Positions 1 to 11,584 of a stretch of DNA of 60,538 nucleotides are shown piece after piece. Each line of letters begins with the position of its first letter. Position 1 is the stretch's first letter. The notes under the pieces are model-generated. The model saw only the letters and a list, made by a program, of their open reading frames with translations, had not been told where the DNA came from and made no database searches. The position numbers and the translations under genes were made by a program. This stretch comes from Glomus cerebriforme. Its lineage: Eukaryota; Glomeromycota; Glomeromycetes; Glomerales; Glomeraceae. Location: positions 88,655 through 149,192 of the forward strand of contig QKYT01000263.1 in assembly GCA_003550305.1 (NCBI GenBank), given 5' to 3'.

Positions 1-193
1 ATAAATTAATAAATATAAAATTATGTAATAAAAATTACATAACATGATAAAATTAACCTCTGATAAATTATTTAAAAATTCATCTTCTAGTTAATTATTT
101 TTTAAATTCACTTCTAGTGAACATTAAAATTATCCTCATATATTAAATATGATAAATAAAAAAAATTTTTTTTTTTATTTTTATCTTTTTTTT

Positions 194-1075
194 TAGACTT
201 TAAAAATGGAATTCGAATGACGAACGAACAGTTTCTGAATAAACTAAAAGTGAGTTTATTCTTTTTTTACTTTATTTTTTTTAGGGAAAGTAATTAACGT
301 TCCCTTTTTTCTTTTTTTAGGAAACCAGACGAATGGACAAAGCCGAATGAACAGAATTTAAATGAACGAACTAAGAAGTTAGTTTTTCATTTTTTACTTT
401 CAGGAAATGTAATTAACATCTCCCTTCTCTTATTTTTAGGAATCTAGATGAATAAAGCTAAACGAATAGAACTTGAACGAATGAATAAAGAGATTAGTTT
501 GTTCATTTCTTTCATTTTTTTTACTTTCAGAAAACGTAATTAACATCTTTTTTCTCTTATTTTTAGGAAACTGGATGAACGAAGCTAAATGAATAGAACT
601 TGAACGAACGAACTAAGAAGTTAATTTGTTCGTTTCTTTCATTTTTTTACTTTCAGGAAATGTAATTAACATTTCCCTTCTCTTTTTTTTAGAAAATCAG
701 ATGAACGGATAAAGTTGAACAACTGGAATCTTAGACAAACATAAGTTCATTTTTTTTTACTTTATTAATTATTAGGAAAAGTAATTAACTTACCTTTTCT
801 CTTCTTTTTAGGAAACTGAACAAACGGACGAAACCGAATGAACAGAACTTGAATGAACAAACTAAGAAGTTAGTTCATTCATTTTTTTCATTTTTTACTT
901 TCAGGAAATATAATTAACATTTTCCTTCTTTTTTTTAGGAAACTAGACGAATGAACGAAGCCAAAATGACTGGAATCTTGGACAAATGTAAGTTCATTTT
1001 TTTTTACTTTATTAATTATTAGGGAAAGTAATTAACTTTTCTTTTCTTTTCTTTTTAGGAAATTGAATGAACAAT
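194..1075. repeat. Tandem array, ~123-nt unit, about 7-8 copies
   Basis: Direct repeats are visible by the recurring T-tract ending in TAG followed by GGAA or AGAA, with TAG at about 320, 439, 566, 692, 811, 938 and 1058 (spacing 119-127 nt). Each unit holds a stretch rich in GAAC/GAATGAAC, a T-rich tract ending in TTTCAG or TTATTAG before GGAAA, then GTAATTAAC and a second pyrimidine tract ending in TAG. No long reading frame runs through it. A second array with the same period and layout lies at 26.7-27.3 kb. Confidence 0.85.
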
Positions 1076-1275
1076 TAGATTCAGATTAGGTTAGTTTTAG
1101 ATCTGAATCGGTTTCAGTTCAGTTTGGTTTCAGATTAATTAAATTCAAATCTGAATCAGTTTCAAATTAGTTTAGATCAGATTTAGTCAGATTCAAATTA
1201 CTGTAGTTCAAATCTGTTTCAGACCGGATTCAGATTAAATCAGATTTAAACCAAATTTGATCTGAACTGATTTGT
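1076..1275. repeat. Degenerate low-complexity repeat (ATCTGAATC / CAGATTCAAAT words)
   Basis: About 200 nt composed of variants of ATCTGAATC, GATTCAGATTA and TTTCAGAT in both orientations, directly following the 123-nt array. No coding potential is seen. Confidence 0.7.
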
Positions 1276-1329
1276 TCAAAATACTAATTTTGGTTATTAT
1301 CATTTAATAATTATAAAATATCGATATTT

Positions 1330-2960
1330 TCTAATATATTATTTTTGGATCTTTTTGCCCTTTCTACTAGTTTTTCTTTTCTTGCAATAATTATAAAATT
1401 CTTGGTATTAAATTTATTTTCTACTATATTAAAATTTGAATTTAGATTTCCTTATTTATTTAATATAAATCTATAACAAATATCTATAAACTCATTATAA
1501 GAATTAGTAGCAATTGCAATATCAAGTATTTTCATATCAATTCACATAATCAACATTCAATTCCTTCAAATTTGGCTTCTATAAATCATTATGAATCATC
1601 AGTTTATTTTAAATATAAAAATTTCATTAGATCTAAAATATCAAAGTCAACTCTTAATGTTAATTTGTTTTTGCAACTTAAATAGCATTATATAAATTCT
1701 TTTAATGAATTGATCTTTCAGAAAATTTCTTTTTAAGAGTTTACCAATGCTTTATATATCAGAAGTATAAATTGGATCATATCTTCATCAAGTTTATGAT
1801 ACTTAGCAATATTAGGTAAAGATATTATTATATGATTATGATCATCAATCAATAATAGTAGTAAATGAAATTAATAAAAAAACTTTTGGAAAATTTTCAT
1901 TAACCTTCTATTTGTATTCTATTATCTTAAACTGTCAAATTCTTTAATCATATACTGTAGGTTTAATATTTTTTTTTTAGTTAATAAATACCTACACAAC
2001 CATATTCTCAGTTAATTTTATATATAAATTTATTGTTACTTTTTATCTAACTTTCAGTTTATTTTCTTCTAACTCTAAATTCTTTTTCTAATGTATAGTC
2101 ATTTAAAAATTTCTCAGCATTTTTTTAAGTTTAAAAAGTTTGACCTAAAATTAATTTTAAAAGGTAAATTTCTTTATTAAATAAGAAATCAGTATCAAAC
2201 ACAAAAATAGGTTTATATTATATTTTTTTTATATAGCAATTCAATTTTAGGTAAAGTTTTTTTTACATTTTGCTTAAAAATTTCAGATTGGACAAAAGAA
2301 AAATTAAAATCAGTTAATATTAGTTCCATAAAGAGAGGATATTTATATGAAATCTTCCCACCTGAAAATATAAGATTGTATACAAAATATATTTATATGA
2401 CAAAAAAAAAATATATAAAGAAAGAGTTATAAAAAGATTATCATATAATATAATAGTAAGTTTTAAAAAGTATATGAATAAAAAGTATATAATATAAACT
2501 TGGGTGCCTATGCTGAAACATATTTGGGATTCAGCAAATATTAAAATGTCAATTCAGAAATTTGCTGAAATCCTAAATCCCAAATTCCAAACTGATGCTG
2601 AAATTCCAAATTGATACTAAAATCCCAAACTAATGCCAGAATTCCAAATTGTTACCAAAATCCAAAAATTCTAAATTTCGGTCATTTTCATATTGGAGTT
2701 TGAAATTTCGGTAACAGTTTGGGATTCTGGCAATAGTTTGGAATTTTGGCATCGATTTGGAATTTTGGTATCAGTTTTGGATTTCAGCATAGGTTTGGGA
2801 TTTAGGATTTCGGCAACTTGTATATGTCGAAAGGTATTTGGGATTCAGCATATAACTGAAACGTTTTGACATTCAAGTTTAATATAATAGTTTATTTTAT
2901 TATAATAAATCATAAATTACATGAAATTTAAAGAAGGAATTTTATACTTAGTTAAATATA
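1330..2960 (-). mobile_element. Decayed dispersed repeat, copy 1 (transposase C-terminus-like), interrupted by a MITE
   Basis: Blocks at about 1340-1560, 2283-2345 and 2440-2960 are clearly similar to 29840-30270, for example around GAATTTAGATTTCCTTATTTAT and the run before ATAATAAATCATAAAT. In the better copy the minus strand reads a KGRP basic motif and a CCHC zinc-knuckle pattern like the C-termini of MULE-type transposases. This copy is more diverged and has no usable frame. It is split by the insertion at 2494-2881. Confidence 0.55.
2494..2881. mobile_element. Inverted-repeat (MITE-like) insertion, 388 bp, 7-bp target duplication
   Basis: The ends are complementary (TAAACTTG on the left, CAAGTTTA on the right) and much of the interior is two inverted arms made of CCAAA(A/T)TTCCAAACTGATG-like words, so the element could fold into a long hairpin. 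ATATAAT flanks it on both sides (2487-2493 and 2882-2888). The related repeat at 30.2 kb has a single ATATAAT (30193-30199) and no insertion, an empty-site counterpart. No coding capacity, so non-autonomous. Confidence 0.8.
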
Positions 2961-4858
2961 GTTATTTTCTTTATTAATAATAAATGAAATAAATATTATA
3001 TAAATTTTTTAATTTTAATTGATATTTTATAATAGTTATACTGTACATATTATTTATAATTATTAATTATGGTAATGCATTTTTTTTGCTAGCTATTGTA
3101 TATATAAATAATACTTAGAAACTTTTATACTTTAAAATATTTATTTGCTAAAAACTTTTTAAAAGTTAGAATTATATTAACAGTAATTTAAATTATAATA
3201 ATCCAGAATATAATAATAATAGATATGATTTTTTAATATTTATTTCTGTATATTCTTTAACTTTCTTAAAATTGGTAAATATAAAAATAAATTACTTTTA
3301 AAATCCAGATTTTTATAAATTCATTTATTTTTTTACTTGTACTATTTTTATTATCTTTTAAATTACAGCTTAATATTTATAAAATACTTATATTGGTATA
3401 AATATATAATATATATATAAATTATTAAATCAAAAGTACAAATCTAATTAATCTTCATATTTAAAATAAATACTAGAATTTTTAGAATAGAAAAAATTTT
3501 TCTGCATTATCCAAAACTTTTATCAATTCACTATATCAAATTTTATATATATAATCCTTTGAGTTATCCATATAAATTGTTATAATTATTATTCTTATAA
3601 TTAAAGATATTATTAAATGACAGAAAGAATATGATAAATTTTTATAAATATATAAAGAATGTACTAGCATAAATTATTCCAATTATTTGAATATTTATAC
3701 AGTTCTTTTCATCCCAATTTGCTTTTTTTATCAATTTTATTAATATATTCTTAAAAATTTTAGGTAATTTTAATTCTGTTTCTTTAAAAATTTATTATTT
3801 TTTTTTTAATATATTTTACTTTTAAATTTTTTTTTACTTATTTTTTTTATATTTCTACTATATCTTTGTGAACATTATTTTCATATTTTCTTCTATTACT
3901 TTTAACTCGATTTAAGTTCTCTTTATTTGCAAAAATAATTTTAAATAATTTGAGTTTATTTATAGATTTGATATTTTTTGATTAAATATTAATACTAAAC
4001 TTTTGTGAATAGTAATATATTTATTGATATATAATTATTAGTTTATGCATGTATTACATATATAATATATCAAATTGATTTTTTTTTTGAAGAATTCAGA
4101 AAGTATAATATTATAATTATAGGGATTTTGATTCCAAGATAATATAATTATCTCTTCTATATAACAGTTATCCAATAGGCTTGAAGAAATTACAAGAAGA
4201 AACCTAAATCATTAGCAAAACAAGTTTGGAAAGTAATAAGAAATGATGGTATTTCTGATGATAAGAAGTGTCTACTCAGATAAAGCAATATTATTATATT
4301 TATAATGATCTTATATATCTTAAGAAAGCTAAAAAAGCACAGTTATGTAAACAATTACATGAGTACAGTATTTTGAAAGGATAATGTAGTTAAGATTCAT
4401 ATGGATTATTTACAATTTTAATATTTTCCTAAATAAAAAATTTGTTAGAAAAGAATAGAATATAATAATATTCTAATAGGACATTTAACTGATTTAACAT
4501 AATTTTTATGAATAAATTATGACCACTTTATTCCAGCCAAAATTAATGATAATTCCGGTCAATTATATTTCTTTTTCAAACTTAAATATTCTATCCGTTA
4601 AAAAAGATTTTTTTTGATCCTTTTTTTTTGACAGGTTTGCCATCTATTGCTTTTGTATAATTTTCTTTTGGATAAAAAAAATTTAAAATCGCAAATTGTA
4701 ATCTTAAATATATATCCATCGCTTTTAAAAATATCATATCTATTTAATTTATCATTTCTCATTTTCTTCTAAATTAATCTTGCCTTTCTTCATGTAGAAT
4801 AAATATAACAAGTTACTATATTAAAACATCTTATACAAGTTTTGTTCATTATCACGAT
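2961..4858. other. Gene-poor AT-rich stretch with a decayed reading frame near 4170-4440
   Basis: Mostly AT-rich sequence without a usable frame. Between about 4170 and 4440 the + strand reads broken protein-like text (a frame around KKLQEET, then KQVWKVIRNDG) with stops and shifts, which looks like a remnant of a repeat-encoded protein. Nothing else is supported. Confidence 0.4.
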
Positions 4859-5026
4859 ATGGCGAAACAAGCATCGTCAAGAATGAATAAAATTATGATA
4901 TCAACCCATGATCTTGCTGTTAAGCACTATCAACAGCCACTGAAAGAAAACAAAAATATCAGCGATGAGTTTGCACTGTCAATTGAATCAATTGTATTGC
5001 AAATGGATTTCTTGGATTCAGTATGA
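4859..5026 (+). CDS. Small ORF, 55 aa, unknown
   Basis: An ATG-to-TGA frame of 56 codons with fairly ordinary, less AT-biased codon use than its surroundings, starting MAKQASSRMNK and ending FLDSV. No signal peptide, membrane segment or recognisable domain. It could be an exon of a larger gene or a fragment of one; no good splice partner was identified. The function is unknown. Confidence 0.25.
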   Translation: MAKQASSRMNKIMISTHDLAVKHYQQPLKENKNISDEFALSIESIVLQMDFLDSV

Positions 5027-5111
5027 TTATAGTTGAAAGTGTGAGTAATATTATTTATTTATTAGTTTAACAAAATGTTTAATTGTTAATTTTCTTACCG
5101 AATTTTTGAAT

Positions 5112-5255
5112 TTAATTACATATAAACTGATCCGATAACATAAATTCTTCTAGTGCAAATAATGATTCAAGTGTATGACGACTTTGACTAGCCGGATCCA
5201 TAAAGGTTACCGAATCTTTACATTGCCATTCAATGTAGTTCTCAATATGTACTTT
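5112..5255 (-). other. Exon-like open frame, unknown
   Basis: On the minus strand, after a TTAG acceptor-like site near 5256, an open frame reads through KVHIENYIEW and MDPASQSRHTLESLFALEE to a TAA at 5112. Codon use is gene-like, but no convincing first exon was found upstream (toward 5450). It may be the last exon of a small gene whose 5' part overlaps the promoter of the next gene, or a gene relic. Confidence 0.2.
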
Positions 5256-5481
5256 GCTAATTATTATATGCCATTATGGCATTGCTTAAAAAGAAATTTG
5301 TTTCAATAGTATTAAATTAGTTGTTAAATTGAGCGCGTTTTTTTAAGTTTGCAGATGTAACACAGAATGGAGATAGTCCGGAAAAATTCGTATATAAAAA
5401 TGCCGTATTTGGATGAATTTGTTGACATGAAATTATTTCCTTTCAATTCTTTATTTTTTTTTTTGAAAATTAAATAAAAAT

Positions 5482-6791
5482 ATGACCAATATGACTAATA
5501 AGAAGGTTGGTTAACAATTATTTCGAGAATTGCAAAACTATTATTGTTTTTTTAACATTTTGGAAATTATTAAATGAATAAATAGTATACCGCAACGGAT
5601 GGTCATAAATATTCTTATCATTATATTGAAAAAACTGATAAACAAGAAGAAGTTCAAGAAGTTCGAGTAAGAAAACCAAGGACCAACCAACCCCTCGAAG
5701 AATCAATTAGTTCATCACCTCCGTTACATTCAAACAATAATTCAACAAATTATTTTGGGTTCATTGATAAATCTCAACTATCTCGTATTTTTACAATTGG
5801 AGGAGTTTTAATTTTTTTATTGTCAGCTTACTTTGTGAGTTATTATAACTTTAAGTTTTTTTATTTATATATTAGATATATAAAAAATGTTTCTTTTTAA
5901 AAAAAATTAATAGTTATTTCCTCAAAAATCACCGTCTCCTTTTTTTCGAGATTTTGCCAATACAACAAAAGGTGTTTTTGAAGAGATAAACAGCGTTGAC
6001 CTTCCAGGTATATATAAAAGAAATATTTTTACATATTGAATTATATTTTATACATATTCCTCTCTCTAACTCATTTTATAGCTGCAAATTCACTAACGCA
6101 ACACACAGTATCATGTCGAAATGCTGCAAATATGGTTCAAAGCTCTCCGGCTTTTAAAGATTATGGATCCCAAATTGCATCTGGTCTTCGTGATTTTGGC
6201 GAAAAGATAACAGAAGCAGGCAGAAATCTACAAAAATTGTATAATAAAGGCTCATCAGTATATAAATCATTCGATCATGAAATTGAGGCAATGATGAATC
6301 GATTAAAAATGAACCAAAAAAAGGGTGAAACCAAATATTTTAAGAATAAAATAAATAAATTAATAAACAAAATCAAGGATTTTAGGGAACTAGTGGAAAA
6401 AACTCAAAGTTCTATACACAATGCAGAAGAAATTAGACACGATACTGAAGGTTATATTATGAATGGATTAAGGGAAGCCCGAAAATATGTTAGTAGTAAT
6501 AGCAATGAAGCTCCACAACACTCTGTTGACCTTTCTGAAGCTCAAAAGGAACTCTTGTTTGTTAGTGAGCTTTTAGATCACTTAAAAGATACTGCCATTC
6601 ACTTGGATAGAATAAGAAAAACTTTATTAACTTACGAAGACAAATTATTGGATGTTGAGGCTGAACTTAGTAGTTCAGGTGATGATGACGATGATGTATT
6701 TGAAGTTACTAAAGAAGATCTTAAATATTTAAAACAAGCTGTAGATGTTTTAAAGTCTACCCATTACAAATTTAGCAAACTTTCTGATTAA
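5482..6791 (+). CDS. Single-pass membrane protein with long helical C-terminal domain, family member 1
   Basis: Four exons: 5482-5505, 5586-5834, 5914-6007, 6082-6791; introns phase 0, 0 and 1; 358 residues. The start is MTNMTNKK followed by an AAG/GTTGGTT donor that is identical in the paralogue at 36.0 kb, which supports this first exon. A charged, disordered N-terminal region is followed by a hydrophobic segment at about residues 74-91 (IFTIGGVLIFLLSAYF), a juxtamembrane motif (FANTTKGVFEEINSVDLPA), then about 240 residues of heptad-like helix with the family signature CRNAANMVQSSPAF. An acidic DDDDD run lies near the C-terminus. By the positive-inside rule the C-terminal domain would lie outside the cytosol; this is inference. 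I recognise no named family. A 48-T run follows the gene. Confidence 0.82.
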
Positions 6792-6815
6792 TATAACTTC
6801 TTTTAAGCGATTTTA

Positions 6816-6821
<6 letters not shown>

Positions 6822-6869
<48 letters not shown>
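6822..6869. repeat. Poly(T) tract, 48 nt
   Basis: Uninterrupted T run directly downstream of family member 1. It could be a retroposition-type A-tail on the minus strand or slippage; its length in an assembly is unreliable. Confidence 0.8.
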
Positions 6870-6871
<2 letters not shown>

Positions 6872-7094
6872 TATCATTATTCATTATATGTCTGTCTATT
6901 AGGATAAGTATATTTAGGGTTTAATAAATAGTTCATTTTTTTTTAAAAATAAATTTTTTATGTGGCACAGTAAGCTCGATTGGATTTTCTGACAAACCTT
7001 TTTTGGTTAGCTCAAATGAAACTATAAACTTTAAATGCAATGTAAAACATTCGTACGTATGTTTTGTCTCATTCTTTATTTTTAAATATAAATA

Positions 7095-8106
7095 ATGATG
7101 GATTTTATTAATCAAATGACCGATATAATTTATCATATTAGATATAAATTACCTCAAACACTTCAGCCTCGTAATGTTAAAAATCTTTTTATTTTGGCTA
7201 TTGCAATACTTGCAATACTTTTGCTTGTGAGTTAAATGGGCATTTTTTATGACAAATTTAACTACCTTAATTAATAAAATAAAAAAAATTTTATTTTCAT
7301 AGGCGTTTTCTAATGTAAAACCAAAAACTGTTTCTTTTGAAAAGTTTTCCGATACAACAAATAAAATGTTTGAAGATGTTAATAGTATAACGGCAAATAC
7401 AATAAAAGAGCAACATGAAGTGGAGTGTCGTAGAGTAGCGAGTATGATTCAAAGAAGCCCAGCATTTGAATTTCACGGTTGCCAAATAGCAACAGGATTA
7501 CGTAAATTTAGAGAAAAAATAATAGCGGTAGGTCAATTATTACAAAAAATGTATAGTAAAGGTTCAGAAGTATATAAATTATTTGATGTAGAAATTGAAG
7601 GAATGATGAATCGATTAGATTTAAATCAAAGAAAAGGTAAAACTGAATATTTTAAAGAAAGATTGAAGATATTAATAACAACAATTAAAGAGTTTAGACA
7701 TTTAGTAGAGGAGACTCAAGGTTCTGTAAAGGATGCAGAAAAAGTTAGAGACGACACTGAAGGTTATATTATGAAAGGAATAAGAGAAGCTAAAGATTTT
7801 ATTAATAATGATTTGGATTATTTAGGACATACAATTGATAAAAATATGGTTACTAAAGAAATTTTAGTTGTCGAAAAATTTTTATCACATTTAAAAAATA
7901 CTGCTAGTCATTTAGAAAAAATGAAAAATATTTTATTGGCTTATGAAGATAACTTGTCAAGTGTTTCGGACGAACTTGAAGATGTTAGTAAAGAAAATGA
8001 GTTATTTGAAGTTACGAAAGAAGATCTTGAATCTTTAAAATTTGTTGTTTTGAGAGCAAAGGATAGTCATCTTAAATTTATCGAGAGAACTCTAATTTCT
8101 TGTTAA
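7095..8106 (+). CDS. Single-pass membrane/helical protein, family member 2 (intron-loss form)
   Basis: Two exons: 7095-7226 and 7303-8106, 311 residues. The N-terminal cytosolic part is short (starts MMDFINQMTD); the membrane segment is at about residues 31-46 (LFILAIAILAILLLAF). The juxtamembrane motif FSDTTNKMFEDVNSI runs straight into TANTIKEQHEVECRRVASM in one exon: the phase-1 intron found at this point in all the other intact members is absent, and the LPA that flanks it is gone too. The C-terminal domain keeps RSPAFEFHG, MYSKGSEVYK, TEYFKERLKILI and FEVTKEDL. Function unknown; role at the cell or an internal membrane is inferred from the single hydrophobic segment. Confidence 0.82.
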
Positions 8107-8289
8107 TAATAGTTTTCAGTAGACCAACGTGTATAGTATCATTAATTAAATTTTAAATTTGAGAAAATATATAGTATTTAAATCTTTTTTAAGTAAATAA
8201 AAAAAAAAAGGACAGTTATTAAAATTAAGAAACAGGTATAACAATCGACGTGAAAGGTAAATTAATTACAAAAAAGTTTTCACATTGTT

Positions 8290-8480
8290 ATAAGATACCA
8301 TGATGGAAGGAAAGAAGCCCTTAAATCTCATGCCATCCAGATAGGAACATGGATTACGTGAATAATGGAAGCAGGAAAAATGAATAAAGGTTCATTCAGT
8401 GTATAAATAATAATGAGTTATCGATCAATTGCACAGATCTATTAACAAAAATAAAAGAATTTAGTCAATTAGAAAATTTT
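8290..8480 (+). pseudogene. Remnant of a family copy
   Basis: The + strand preserves scrambled pieces of the family domain: sequence equivalent to SP..KSHAIQIGT.LRE, then MEAG, then KGS.SVYK, then LLTKIKEFSQLE, separated by frameshifts, stops and deletions. Only the first part of the helical domain is left. It lies between intact members 2 and 3, consistent with tandem duplication followed by loss. Confidence 0.6.
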
Positions 8481-8761
8481 AGATTTTCTTTGATAGCATA
8501 AAATTACTAACGTGACAAATAAGTGTGTCAAAAGTCTCCAAGATAATTAAATAAAAATAAGGAAGCAAGCGTGAAGCAGGGTGACAAATTACCCAGCGAT
8601 ATACGATGATCGCGCGGGTAGAAATTAAAAATATAAGGGACGTCATCAACTTCGTTGATTTTTCTATATTTAGTTTCATTGTGGATTGTAATACTGTAAT
8701 GATTTAAGTATGGAAAACATTTCACTCAAAAAAAAAAGGTTATTTGATTTATTCAACCATT

Positions 8762-9773
8762 ATGCAAGGGTTACTCGATTTTATTATCGCAATATTTTTT
8801 TGGTTTGTAAGTTATAAAAAGTTTTTTGCTAATTCAAATGGTTTTTTTAACATATACAAATATATAAATATGCATGCATTTTTTTTATAAAAAATAGTTA
8901 TTTCCAGCAAATTTTTTTCAAAAATTTTCTATTACAACAAATGATGTTTTTGAGGATATTAATAATTTACACCTTCCAGGTAAGATATACTGTATTAGAA
9001 AATTTCATTCGACTGAAAGTTATTTTCTTCTCTCTTTTTTTTTTTATGTTCATTCATATTAACTTGTTGTTATAGCTGCAAATATAATGATGGAACATTC
9101 ATTTCGGAAAGTAGCAAATACGATTCAAAGAAGCCCAGCATTTGAACTTCATGGTTGTCAAATATCAACAGAACTACGTCAATATGAAGAAAAAATGGGG
9201 ATAGTGGGTCATTCATTAAAAGAAATATATAGTAAAGGTTCGAAAATATATGAATCCATTGATAAAGAAATTGAAAAAATGATTATTCAATTAGATTCGG
9301 GATTTATATATTTTATATCAAGAGGTGATGCAAGATATTTTGAAGAAAGAATAAATGTTTTGATAACAGTAATTAAAGAGTTTAAACAATTAGTAAATAA
9401 AGGTCATAGTTCTATACATGATCTAGAAGAAATTAAATATAATAATAAAGGTAACATCGAAGATGGATTAAGAGGAGCTGAAGATTGTATTAGAAATGGT
9501 GATTGTGATTCAAAATATGTTGATGATATAACCAAAGCTAAAAAAGAACTTAAAATTGTTTATAATATTTTCGATCAATTAGATAACACTAAGGGGAATT
9601 TAAATAAGATGAACAAAATTTTAACCAATTATGAAGCCAATTTGATGGGTATTTCTGCCGAACTTTACGGAATTAGTAAATTTACTTATACTAGAGTGGA
9701 TCTTAAAAGGTTAAGACAGACTTCTAATCATTTAAAAAATTATCGTTTTAAATTTCTCATGAAATCTCTTTAA
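8762..9773 (+). CDS. Single-pass membrane/helical protein, family member 3
   Basis: Three exons: 8762-8806, 8898-8979, 9076-9773; 274 residues. The membrane segment is almost at the N-terminus (LLDFIIAIFFWF, ending at the phase-0 GTAAGT donor exactly as in the 35-36 kb paralogue). The juxtamembrane exon reads FQKFSITTNDVFEDINN and ends LP before the phase-1 intron. The domain follows with RSPAFELHGCQIS and IYSKGSKIYES. An ATG at 8710 opens a second frame that would join this one if the A run at 8728-8737 were one base shorter, so the cytosolic N-terminus may be longer than modelled or may be lost. Function unknown. Confidence 0.75.
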
Positions 9774-10354
9774 TTATCACGTGATTGTGAAATTCTATAT
9801 TTCTATATTTCTATAATTCTTTTTTTTTCATTGGACAATCTTATATAAGGTTTAAAAATAAAATTGCAGGTCTTTCTCATTTAGAATGAATCAAATGCTC
9901 AATGTGAATTACATTACCTATTGTCCATTAAATATTGTCTTTTGAAATCAACAATGATTTCGTATTTTATAAATAAAATGATGATTTAAGGAAAAAAAGA
10001 ATATTATTTAATTTTAGCATTGCAAATTAAGTCAATTAAATTGTGCTACATACTATATATATATGGCATAATTTGATAAATTGTAACGTTATTACATCCC
10101 CTATTTCCTATTTAAACAATCTATGAATTAACAACAATGATTTGAATGTAGTTTTATATTCTTTTGATTGGTACATCAAACCTTTATAATGTACGTCAGT
10201 GCGTGCGTATTGTTATAAAAACTATCCATTCCTTTTTCAATTCTTTCTTAATTTTTAAGCCTGGAGCTATCTTTTTTCTTTTCTAATTTACGTGGCTAGA
10301 CTTCTTTCTTTTCTTTTTTTTCTTTTTAAATTTTCAAACACGAATATTTTCATC
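9774..10354. other. Intergenic region
   Basis: AT-rich sequence between family member 3 and the TLC gene. It contains CA/TG-rich and pyrimidine-rich stretches just before 10355 that suit a 5' leader. No coding region was found. Confidence 0.5.
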
Positions 10355-11308
10355 ATGTCATCCTACAAATCCTCTTTCTTTCCCTTTCAGAATCCATTTA
10401 CAATTCCGAACGCAACTTTACTTATAAGTTCTTTCATATTTTCTTCAGCATTATTATTAACAATATATTTTTTTTTCTCCCGAAATAATTTTCTCAAAAA
10501 TAAACGACAAAAAGCATGGATATTAACATTTATAACGTCAATAATAATGACATTAGGGTCAATTCCATTCTTGTATCAATTGATCTTTAATGCTAATTGG
10601 AATGTTAACGATCTTCCAAACGAATCAAATTTATCAATTATATTGGTTGGATTTTTTATGACTTATTGTATAATTGATATATTATTGGGTAAATTCTTTT
10701 ATGAAAATGAGATTAGTAACGTTACAAATATGAAAGGATATTTGCATCATTTGGTTTATCTTGTGGTTTCAAGCTTTGTTATTTATAAACAAAGAACTGA
10801 AATATTTTGTTTAATGTCTATTTTTGAGGTATGAAACTAAAAAAAAATGCCAATTTGTAAAACACTTGTGGCTAAATTTTCTAAATGACATTATTTTTAT
10901 ATATAGGTTTCAACACTTGTTCTGGCGACCGAAAAAATCAATGACAAATCCTTTAAACAAGATATTTTATACGCAGCAACATTTGTTTCAACAAGATTAT
11001 TATTTCACGCGATAATGATATATCTTTATTTTAATTATCATCAATCAAAATCAACTTGGTTAATATTGTCCTTTCTTTATCCTCTTCATTGTTATTGGTT
11101 TTATAGGTTTGTTAAACAACAAGTCTATGCAAGAAATCAACAAAGAAAACGCTCTCTATATAATAAGATGTTTTATAATGATAAAGAATTAGAAGAAGCT
11201 TTAAATAGAAGTCAAACGAAACGTTATGATTCAGAGAAAGATGAAAATGATTATTTTGTGGAAGAAAAAAAGAGACAAAAGGTATTATTATTCACATTGA
11301 TATGTTGA
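10355..11308 (+). CDS. TLC-domain (TRAM-LAG1-CLN8) multi-pass membrane protein
   Basis: Two exons, 10355-10828 and 10907-11308, phase-0 intron, 291 residues. Start chosen at the first ATG (MSSYKSSFF); the frame is open upstream but has no ATG. About six hydrophobic segments are visible. The TLC hallmark lies around residues 103-145: CIIDILLGKFFYE, then KGYLHHLVYLVV with the paired histidines. TLC proteins act in the ER or plasma membrane in lipid sensing, ceramide synthesis or membrane composition; the lack of a Lag1-type extended motif argues against a ceramide synthase and for a TLCD-like protein. The C-terminal tail is highly charged (RNQQRKR, EEKKRQK). The gene is unrelated to the flanking membrane family. 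Confidence 0.75.
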
Positions 11309-11584
11309 TATATTAGGAAATAATAAATCTCGTGATGCATGGAAATTACTTTGATGAATAAATATGGGAATATAAATAGGAATTTATGGCTTTATTAATG
11401 TACATATTATTATTATTCTTCTTCTTATGGTTGTTATTATTTTACCAATTTGTATTTTATATACTTTGTTATTCTTTGTACAAACTTTTTTAAATTAAAG
11501 TACGTTCTACTGTGCCACGCAATTTGATTTGTCAAAGTTATTATTTATTTATTTCTTAATAATTTTATAATGATCAATCTTTTA

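Noticed and set aside
194..1075. CRISPR-like spaced repeat
   Set aside because: The genome is eukaryotic, the repeats are contiguous ~123-nt units without unique spacers.
6036..6081. ATG at 6036 as start of family member 1
   Set aside because: It lies in the intron before the last exon; conserved exons upstream with matching phases show the real gene starts at 5482.
10292..10354. N-terminal extension of the TLC protein upstream of 10355
   Set aside because: The frame is open but begins at GTG with no ATG; the first ATG at 10355 gives a sensible start.
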